Program-made: the position numbers and the translations under genes
DNA from: Tannerella sp.
GTDB taxonomy: Bacteria > Bacteroidota > Bacteroidia > Bacteroidales > Tannerellaceae
NCBI GenBank assembly: GCA_031275525.1
Contig: JAISOP010000062.1
Span: 1 to 5,100, forward strand
Direction of reading: 5' to 3'
DNA: 5,100 nt
The notes under the pieces: model-generated
Seen by the model: only the letters and a program-made list of their open reading frames with translations
The model's database searches: none
Told to the model about the DNA's origin: nothing
Shown here: piece by piece, positions 1 through 5,100 of the stretch
Position numbering within the stretch: position 1 is the first letter of the stretch
Layout of the letters: each line of letters opens with the position of its first letter

Positions 1-37
1 CATCTTACCCATTTTTATCAACCAAAAAAAATGTTAT
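1..37. other. Short leader upstream of the SusC-like gene
   Basis: This AT-rich stretch includes a run of eight A residues at about 24-31, just before the start codon at 38. No purine-rich Shine-Dalgarno sequence is seen, which is normal for Bacteroidota, where A-rich sequence upstream of the start often serves instead. An ATG at 31 opens a frame that stops after six codons and is not a gene. I do not see a convincing Bacteroidota promoter (TTTG at -33 with TAnnTTTG at -7), so the promoter is probably left of the window. Confidence 0.4.
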
Positions 38-2989
38 ATGAATCTATTTAAATCAATGAAGAGGCACACATGGCGAAAGGCAGCGCTTGTCGCATGTGTG
101 TGTATGGTTTCGCTGACGCTTTTTGCGCAGCAGAACGTTCCCGTTACGGGAACAGTTACGGATCATGCGGGCGACCCGCTGTCGGGGGCAAGCATCGTCG
201 AAAAAGGCACGACCAATGGCACGGTTGCCGACATCGACGGCAGGTTCGAACTGAAGGTATCGTCCGGAGCCACCCTGGTAATCTCCTATCTGGGATATGT
301 TACACAGGAAGTTGAAGTAAACGGCCGGAAAACGGTTGACCTCGTCATGGAGGAAGACAGCCGGGTGTTGAGCGAGGTCGTGGTCATAGGCTATGGCACG
401 ATGCAAAAGAGGCAGGTCACCAGTTCCATCACCTCGCTTTCCGCACGCGACCTGCCGCAGGGCGTAGGCGGATCGTCCATCGCTACCGCCTTGCAGGGTA
501 AAGTGGGCGGCCTGGTGATGTCGGGAACCACCAGCCCCAATTCCGGTAACACCTTTCAGCTGCGCGGTATGGCGTCTATCAACACTTCGCGCGCGCCCCT
601 GATTGTGATTGACGGAATGCCCGGAGGCGACATCCGTACCATCGTCCAGGAAGACATCCAGTCTATTGACGTACTCAAAGACGCCTCTGCCGGAGCCATC
701 TACGGTACGCGTGCCACGGGCGGCGTGATCCTGATCACCACCAAACAGGCCACCTCTAACGCCTTAAAGGTGAGTTATACGGGAGAACTGGCCCTGAAAC
801 AGCCTTTCGGTAAACCCGACATGCTGAATGCGAAGGATTACATCGCTACCTACGGAGGCGCTAAAAACGACTACGGGCACGATACCGACTGGTGGGATGA
901 GGCGTTGAACGACCAGCCGCTTTCGAACCGTCACGTGGTGACGATCCAGGGTGGGGCCGATAATGCCCGTATTTACGCCACGATGATGTATGACGACAAC
1001 CGCGGCATCTTACAGGGCGATGCGCGCGAGGATTATTCCGGACGTATCAATACGGATTTCAAACTCCTCGACGGATGGCTGGATGTCAATGCCCATATCA
1101 GTTACCGCCAGGCGAAACGCGACCAGAACAAGCCTTCGATCGAAGGGATCATGCGCGCCAACCCGACGCAAACCGTGTATGACCCCGACAGCCAGACGGG
1201 ATACAACATCTGGACGGACGGCGACAATACGGAAATGAACGAGATCGGCGAAGCGGCGCTCAAAACCGACGAAGGGCTGGATAAATGGTTCCGTCCCGAT
1301 GTGACGCTTAAACTGAATATCCTGCCTGTGGAGGGACTTTCCTATCGCCAGACCATAGGATATGAAAACCGCCAGTGGGAAAAGCATTTCTACCGCTCCA
1401 TGTTCTCGCGCGAGGAGATAAGAACCGGACGCAAAGGCTGGGCGGAGTTGTATTTCGACAAAACCGAACTGCTCAACACCGACGGTTATTTCTCCTATAT
1501 CCGGGATTTCGGCAAACACAGCGTCAACGCAGTGGCGGGATATAGCTACTTCGAACAAAACGGCGAGAAGTTTGAAGCCAAGAACGGACACTTTACCAAC
1601 GACCTGGTTAAGTTTTGGAACATCGGGGAAGGCGCCCGGTTGAAAGAAGGCCTGGCCGAAATGGCGTCGTCCAAGGAAATCACGCAGCGGCTGCTGGCCT
1701 ATTTTGCCCGCGCCAACTATTCTTACCAGGATACCTACATGGCGACCGTTTCCCTTCGTCACGAAGGGTCGAGCAAGTTTGCCGCCAAAAACCGCTGGGG
1801 CACGTTCTGGTCTGCCTCTGCCGGGTGGCGTCTTTCCAATGAAGGTTTTATGAAGGACCTCCGTTTGGTGAACGACCTCAAGCTGCGCCTCGCCTATGGG
1901 GTGACCGGCAACGAGGGCTTCTCGGCCGATTATGCCGCCAAGATGTATGGCTCGGACACCCGCTGGCTGCTGCCCAACGGCGAATGGGCCTACTCGTATG
2001 GCGTGACGAAGAACATCAACGACATGCTCGGATGGGAAGAAAAGCACGAGTGGAACGTCGGCCTTGACTATTCGCTCTTCGACAACCGCCTGTATGGGAA
2101 ATTCGACCTCTACAGCCGACAGATCGAAGGGCTGATATACAGCGTCCAGGTGCCGCAGCCGCCCAACACCGAATCGACGATGTACAAGAACATCGGTACG
2201 ATGGAAAACAGCGGATGGGAGTTTGAGATCGGCGCCGACATCGTACGCTCCAAAGACTGGCGTTACAGTACGTCGCTCAACCTGAGCCACAACAACACCG
2301 TGATCGGTTCGCTCTGGGGAAACCAGACCTATATCAACGGAGAGTACGTGAACAACTGGGTGCAATACGCCCACCGCATCGAAGAAGGCGCCACCGTGGG
2401 CAGTTTCTTCCTCTATAAATACGCCGGCATAAGCGACGAAGGACATATCCAGATATATAACAAGGACGGGGAGATCATCAACGGCGACAACGGCACGGTG
2501 GACGACCGCGTTTACCAGGGCAATTACATGCCCCAGCTCACGGCCGGGTGGACGCACAACCTGTCGTACAAAAACTGGTCGTTCGACCTCACCCTCACCA
2601 GCTGGATCGACTACGACATCTACAACGGCGTGGAAATCCTCTACGGGCTGAAAAACGTGGCGCAGGGCAATATGCTCTACGACGCCATCCGCAAGAACGA
2701 TAACATCATCGGGCGCCCGCAGCCCTGCGATTATTTCCTCTACGACGGCACGTTCCTCAAGATACAGAACTTCACGCTGGGCTACACCCTGCCGATGAAG
2801 AAATATACCTCGCTGCTCGAAAACGTCAAACTCTACGTCACCGGTAACGACGTCTTTACCTTCACCGGCTACCCGGGGCTTAACCCGTCGGGCGTGGACA
2901 TCACCGGATGGGACGCAGGTATCGAGAAAGCAAGCGCTATTTATCCGCAAACCCGCACGTTTACGCTCGGGATTCAAATGAATTTTTAA
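38..2989 (+). CDS. SusC/RagA-family TonB-dependent outer-membrane transporter
   Basis: This is the 22-strand-type outer-membrane barrel that imports glycan or peptide fragments into the periplasm using TonB-ExbBD energy, with a SusD-like lipoprotein as its lid. Domains in order: a signal peptide at residues 1-30 (basic start, hydrophobic core, probable cut after LFA before QQ); a carboxypeptidase-regulatory-like beta-sandwich at about 34-106 with the family pattern VTGTVTD and ISYLGY; a TonB-box region LSEVVVIGYGT at 111-121; a plug at about 122-237 with LRGMASI, PLIVIDG, SIDVLKDAS and AIYGTRATGGVILITTK; and a barrel from about 238 to the end. The late-barrel motif FLKIQNFTLGYTLP is at 906-919, and the chain ends in Phe983, as expected for BAM-dependent insertion. 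The length of 983 is normal, with no frameshift. There is no N-terminal STN domain, so it is not built like a transporter that signals to an anti-sigma factor. An internal ATG at 56 (MKRHTW...) would also give a good signal peptide. The substrate is unknown. Confidence 0.96.
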   Translation: MNLFKSMKRHTWRKAALVACVCMVSLTLFAQQNVPVTGTVTDHAGDPLSGASIVEKGTTNGTVADIDGRFELKVSSGATLVISYLGYVTQEVEVNGRKTVDLVMEEDSRVLSEVVVIGYGTMQKRQVTSSITSLSARDLPQGVGGSSIATALQGKVGGLVMSGTTSPNSGNTFQLRGMASINTSRAPLIVIDGMPGGDIRTIVQEDIQSIDVLKDASAGAIYGTRATGGVILITTKQATSNALKVSYTGELALKQPFGKPDMLNAKDYIATYGGAKNDYGHDTDWWDEALNDQPLSNRHVVTIQGGADNARIYATMMYDDNRGILQGDAREDYSGRINTDFKLLDGWLDVNAHISYRQAKRDQNKPSIEGIMRANPTQTVYDPDSQTGYNIWTDGDNTEMNEIGEAALKTDEGLDKWFRPDVTLKLNILPVEGLSYRQTIGYENRQWEKHFYRSMFSREEIRTGRKGWAELYFDKTELLNTDGYFSYIRDFGKHSVNAVAGYSYFEQNGEKFEAKNGHFTNDLVKFWNIGEGARLKEGLAEMASSKEITQRLLAYFARANYSYQDTYMATVSLRHEGSSKFAAKNRWGTFWSASAGWRLSNEGFMKDLRLVNDLKLRLAYGVTGNEGFSADYAAKMYGSDTRWLLPNGEWAYSYGVTKNINDMLGWEEKHEWNVGLDYSLFDNRLYGKFDLYSRQIEGLIYSVQVPQPPNTESTMYKNIGTMENSGWEFEIGADIVRSKDWRYSTSLNLSHNNTVIGSLWGNQTYINGEYVNNWVQYAHRIEEGATVGSFFLYKYAGISDEGHIQIYNKDGEIINGDNGTVDDRVYQGNYMPQLTAGWTHNLSYKNWSFDLTLTSWIDYDIYNGVEILYGLKNVAQGNMLYDAIRKNDNIIGRPQPCDYFLYDGTFLKIQNFTLGYTLPMKKYTSLLENVKLYVTGNDVFTFTGYPGLNPSGVDITGWDAGIEKASAIYPQTRTFTLGIQMNF

Positions 2990-4741
2990 ATGCATCGACA
3001 AATGAAAAGATATAAAATCATCCTTGCGGCCATCACCCTTGTTGTGATCTCCGCCATGTACCAGGCTTGCAGCGTCGAGCCGGAATATTATTCGCAGTCC
3101 ACTCCCGAACTCTTCTTCGACACCCAGACCAAGGTTTACCAGCGCATGGGGCGTCCGTTCACACACTGGGCGTGGGCAATGGCCGACCAGCAGGCGCATT
3201 CGCACCTGGTGCGCCTCCAGGAGTTTACCACCGACGAAATGCTCGTACCCTCGCGCTATAACGACTGGTACGACGGCGGCGATTTCCTGCGTAACTATCA
3301 CCACGAATTTACGCCCACCATGTCCGGCGTAAACGACGCCTGGACGGCCTTCTCGATGGGCGTAGCCCAGACGTGGAGCGCAAAGGACGACATCGACGAG
3401 TATGTAGATTTCGACGCGCTCGGCTTCCCCGACGGCAGCCGCGACGCCGTGCTGATGCAGCTTCAGAGCCTGGCTGCGTTCTTCTACCTGCACGGGCTTG
3501 ACCTCTTTGGCGGCGTGCCGCTCTACGAAAGCAACAAGGGGGATATGCTGCCCCGCTCGACCGACGAGGAAACGTTCGCCTTCATCGAAGGACTCCTGAA
3601 GGAAGCCCTCCCCAAGCTGCCGAAAAAGACCGTAGCCGGCGCCCAGGAAACCGGGAGTATCAACCAGGCGGCAGCCGCCGTCATGCTGGCGCGCCTCTAT
3701 TTCAACGCCGGGCCATACGTCCGCCTGGATAAATTTGCCGACTGTGCCGCCATCTGCCAGGATATCCTCGACGGCAATTATGGCGCATACGCGCTTGAGG
3801 ACAACTGGACGGACATCTTCGGCTTCGACAACGACCGTTCGACCGAGATCATCTGGTCGGTACCCAGCCAGAACGCCCAAAGCGAGCGCAGCGTAGGCCC
3901 CCACTCCAACCATTACGGCATGGGAGAATATTGGGATAACGGCGATGTCGGCAACCGCAATAACGGCTATTGCCTGGTCCCGACGCTTGATGTCGAAGGC
4001 AAATCCTATCTCTACGGCAGCAGCCGTCCCAGTGCAAAGGGAACCTACCGGCTCGGCAGTCCCTTCGGCAAGTTCCATGACCTGGATGTGCGCAAGCAAA
4101 TCCGTGCCTATGAAGGAGATGGAAAGTGGCGCGGCATGTTCTATTACGGCAAGATGGTGAATCCGGTGACCGGTTATGTATGTCACGGCGGCAACCGCCA
4201 AGTCAAGCCCACGGACACGCTGGTGATCGTTGACCAGATCGCCCGTATCGTACCGCAGGACGGCGCCGAAGCCGATCATGGAAATGAAGGCGCCCGATGG
4301 GGGGAAGAAAATTCCGGCGTTCGCTTAGCCAAATTTTCACCCATCCCGTGGACATCGGATAAAACGCTGAGGGGCAATCCCGATATTCCCGTTATACGCC
4401 TGGCCGAAGTTTATTATATGCTAGCCGAATGTAAGCTGCGGGCGGGCGACAAAGAGGCGGCTGCCGGTCTTATCAATCAGGTGCGCAAACGCTATTTTGC
4501 CGATGCGGACCCGGACCCGGTGACCGCCGCCAACCTCGACGGGTGGCGTATGCTGGACGAATGGCTGATAGAGTTCATCGGCGAGGGACGCCGTCGCACC
4601 GACCTGGTCCGCTGGGACAAGTTCGTCACCGAGTCCTGGTGGGACAAACCGGCCGACAACAAGCCCCATTTCAACCGCTACCCCATTCCCGAACAGGCCA
4701 TGAACAGTAACAACCTGATCGAACAGAATCCGCAATACTGA
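2990..4741 (+). CDS. SusD/RagB-family nutrient-binding outer-membrane lipoprotein
   Basis: This is the surface lipoprotein that caps the SusC-like barrel and binds its substrate. It has an N-terminal lipoprotein signal with basic residues followed by IILAAITLVVISA. The probable lipidated Cys27 lies in the context MYQAC and is followed by acidic Glu30 and Glu32, which suits surface export. SusD hallmarks follow: FTTDEMLVPSRYNDWYDGG from about residue 78, a helical segment ending in FFYLHGLDLFGGVPLY (ending at 179), a TPR-like stretch INQAAAAVMLARLYFNA, a C-terminal TPR-like helix LAEVYYMLAECKLRAGD from 471, EFIGEGRRRTDLVRWDKF at about 528-545, and the closing YPIPEQAMNSNNLIEQNPQY at 564-583. 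The length of 583 is normal for the family. The chosen ATG touches the upstream stop. An ATG at 3002 (MKRYKIILAA) gives an equally good or better signal peptide and may be the true start. Partnership with the upstream gene is inferred from adjacency. No fold feature reveals the ligand. Confidence 0.95.
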   Translation: MHRQMKRYKIILAAITLVVISAMYQACSVEPEYYSQSTPELFFDTQTKVYQRMGRPFTHWAWAMADQQAHSHLVRLQEFTTDEMLVPSRYNDWYDGGDFLRNYHHEFTPTMSGVNDAWTAFSMGVAQTWSAKDDIDEYVDFDALGFPDGSRDAVLMQLQSLAAFFYLHGLDLFGGVPLYESNKGDMLPRSTDEETFAFIEGLLKEALPKLPKKTVAGAQETGSINQAAAAVMLARLYFNAGPYVRLDKFADCAAICQDILDGNYGAYALEDNWTDIFGFDNDRSTEIIWSVPSQNAQSERSVGPHSNHYGMGEYWDNGDVGNRNNGYCLVPTLDVEGKSYLYGSSRPSAKGTYRLGSPFGKFHDLDVRKQIRAYEGDGKWRGMFYYGKMVNPVTGYVCHGGNRQVKPTDTLVIVDQIARIVPQDGAEADHGNEGARWGEENSGVRLAKFSPIPWTSDKTLRGNPDIPVIRLAEVYYMLAECKLRAGDKEAAAGLINQVRKRYFADADPDPVTAANLDGWRMLDEWLIEFIGEGRRRTDLVRWDKFVTESWWDKPADNKPHFNRYPIPEQAMNSNNLIEQNPQY

Positions 4742-4801
4742 TCAAGGAACCGTTAAACCATCAACCGACCCAACGGACGGGAAATGTTTGTTGCCTTACC
4801 A

Positions 4802-4847
4802 AGCCCGAAAAGGTGCGCATACCGGGGTATGTAATCCTTTTCGGGCT
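4802..4847 (+). terminator. Strong 12-bp hairpin, probable operon terminator
   Basis: AGCCCGAAAAGG at 4802-4813 is perfectly complementary to CCTTTTCGGGCT at 4836-4847. The 22-nt intervening sequence carries its own small inverted repeat, CATAC at 4818-4822 with GTATG at 4827-4831 around CGGG. The element starts about 60 nt after the SusD-like stop codon, where a transcript end is expected. The usual run of U after the stem is missing (GAAGGACGG follows), and the only T run lies inside the 3' arm. It could therefore be a weak or bidirectional terminator, or a hairpin that protects the 3' end of the mRNA. Confidence 0.5.
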
Positions 4848-4923
4848 GAAGGACGGCGAAAAACAGACCCGGAAATGGCCGGTTTCTTTCCCGACAGTTC
4901 CTAAGCGAAAGAAGACTATTTTG

Positions 4924-4990
4924 AAGGGGGTGTGTCGAAAATGCCGCCCCCTTTGATACAAGGAGCGATACTTTTTGACACACCCTCCTT
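4924..4990. repeat. Long imperfect inverted repeat with GGGTGTGTC core
   Basis: The left arm at 4924-4941 (AAGGGGGTGTGTCGAAAA) pairs with the right arm at 4972-4990 (TTTTTGACACACCCTCCTT). The pairing has nine perfect core pairs (4928-4936 with 4977-4985), a G-U pair, four A-T pairs on the inside and four more pairs beyond a one-base bulge, around a loop of about 30 nt. A competing fold is possible, because AAGGGGG at 4924-4930 also pairs with CCCCCTT at 4947-4953. AAGGAG at 4960-4965 can likewise pair with CTCCTT at 4985-4990. The GGGTGTGTCnAAAA arms resemble terminal repeats of insertion sequences and small non-autonomous elements, but no transposase is present. Confidence 0.6.
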
Positions 4991-5023
4991 GAACTTTCCA
5001 AGTCCGGACTTGAGCTTTCCAAG
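4989..5023. repeat. Direct repeat pair flanking a 14-bp perfect palindrome
   Basis: TTGAACTTTCCAAG at 4989-5002 recurs as TTGAGCTTTCCAAG at 5010-5023, a period of 21 bp with one mismatch. Between and overlapping them lies the perfect palindrome CAAGTCCGGACTTG at 4999-5012. The arrangement could be an operator, part of a repeat element or a recombination site. Nothing in the window says which. Confidence 0.55.
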
Positions 5024-5060
5024 AGGCTGTCTCAAGGAGGCTGTCTCAAAAGCCTCTTGG
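5019..5060. repeat. Tandem GAGGCTGTCTCAA copies inside a 9-bp inverted repeat
   Basis: GAGGCTGTCTCAA occurs exactly at 5023-5035 and again at 5037-5049 (period 14). The outer sequence CCAAGAGGC at 5019-5027 is perfectly complementary to GCCTCTTGG at 5052-5060. A smaller alternative stem, GAGGCT at 5037-5042 with AGCCTC at 5051-5056, competes with it. The GGCTGTCTCAAAA core is a relative of the GGGTGTGTCnAAAA arms about 40-90 bp to the left. From general familiarity, GAGGCTGTCTCAAAAG-like sequences recur between genes in Bacteroidales and at ends of insertion sequences. That recollection has not been checked here. Confidence 0.6.
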
Positions 5061-5100
5061 CGTGACGTTGCGGACTTGACCCGTCGTAGCGCTGTTCCGG

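Larger units (their letters stand above)
4742..5100. other. Non-coding tail after the operon, rich in repeats
   Basis: These 359 bases contain no credible gene. Short open frames on the minus strand (for example about 4753-5022) have low-complexity, family-less translations and run straight through the hairpins and repeats. The region holds a hairpin at 4802-4847, an apparently plain stretch at about 4848-4923, and a cluster of inverted and direct repeats at 4924-5060. The final 40 bases could not be assigned. They may be the edge of the next feature, but no start codon or domain is visible. Confidence 0.6.

Noticed and set aside
1..37. Bacteroidota promoter or riboswitch upstream of the SusC-like gene
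   Set aside because: Only 37 bases are available, and no TAnnTTTG box or stable structure is visible.
53..406. A 117-codon minus-strand frame and an 81-codon plus-strand frame (70-315) inside the SusC-like gene start
   Set aside because: Both are shadows of the signal peptide and carboxypeptidase-like domain of the real gene, with compositionally odd translations.
1010..4279. A 1089-codon open frame on the minus strand spanning parts of both genes
   Set aside because: It lies opposite two clearly real genes that share one reading frame, so one antisense frame stays open across both. GC-rich codon choice and rare TTA, CTA and TCA codons explain the lack of stops. Its translation is rich in V, A, G and H with no recognisable domain.
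4753..5022. An 89-codon minus-strand frame in the tail, with a smaller one overlapping it
   Set aside because: It runs through the 12-bp hairpin and the inverted repeat, has no family resemblance and no ribosome-binding context, and shares the region with another open frame. This fits non-coding repeat sequence.
4924..5060. CRISPR array
   Set aside because: The repeats are short, adjacent or inverted, with no regular repeat-spacer pattern and no cas genes.
5046..5100. Possible 3' end of a minus-strand gene entering from the right edge (stop at 5046-5048)
   Set aside because: Only about 17 codons are visible and other minus frames are also open here. The tail overlaps the GGCTGTCTCAAAA repeat, and no domain can be recognised from so little sequence.

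Overview
The window comes from a member of the Bacteroidota, most likely order Bacteroidales. It carries the SusC/SusD outer-membrane nutrient-uptake pair that is characteristic of that phylum, and no recognisable Shine-Dalgarno sequence precedes either start. The moderately GC-rich codon use, with many GGC, GCC, GAC and CGC codons, would suit a gut genus such as Alistipes. That genus guess is an inference and is not proved by anything here.

Layout. Positions 1-37 are a short A-rich leader with no recognisable promoter. Positions 38-2989 encode a complete 983-residue SusC/RagA-type TonB-dependent transporter. Positions 2990-4741 encode a complete 583-residue SusD/RagB-type surface lipoprotein whose first possible ATG directly abuts the susC-like stop codon in the same frame. 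Positions 4742-5100 are non-coding as far as can be seen. They hold a 12-bp perfect hairpin about 60 bp after the susD-like stop, then about 140 bp of nested inverted and direct repeats built on a GGxTGTsTC(A)n core. The last 40 bases are unassigned.

How the parts work together. The SusC-like barrel and the SusD-like lid are expected to form one complex on the cell surface. The lipoprotein captures a glycan or peptide, and the TonB-driven barrel imports it. No glycoside hydrolase, peptidase, sulfatase, sensor or sigma/anti-sigma gene lies in the window, so the substrate cannot be named. The repeat-rich tail suggests the operon ends here, or that any further genes are separated by a repeat or mobile-element scar.

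I do not see a clearly new biological system. The two genes are ordinary members of well-known families. The least explained sequence is the repeat cluster at 4924-5060.
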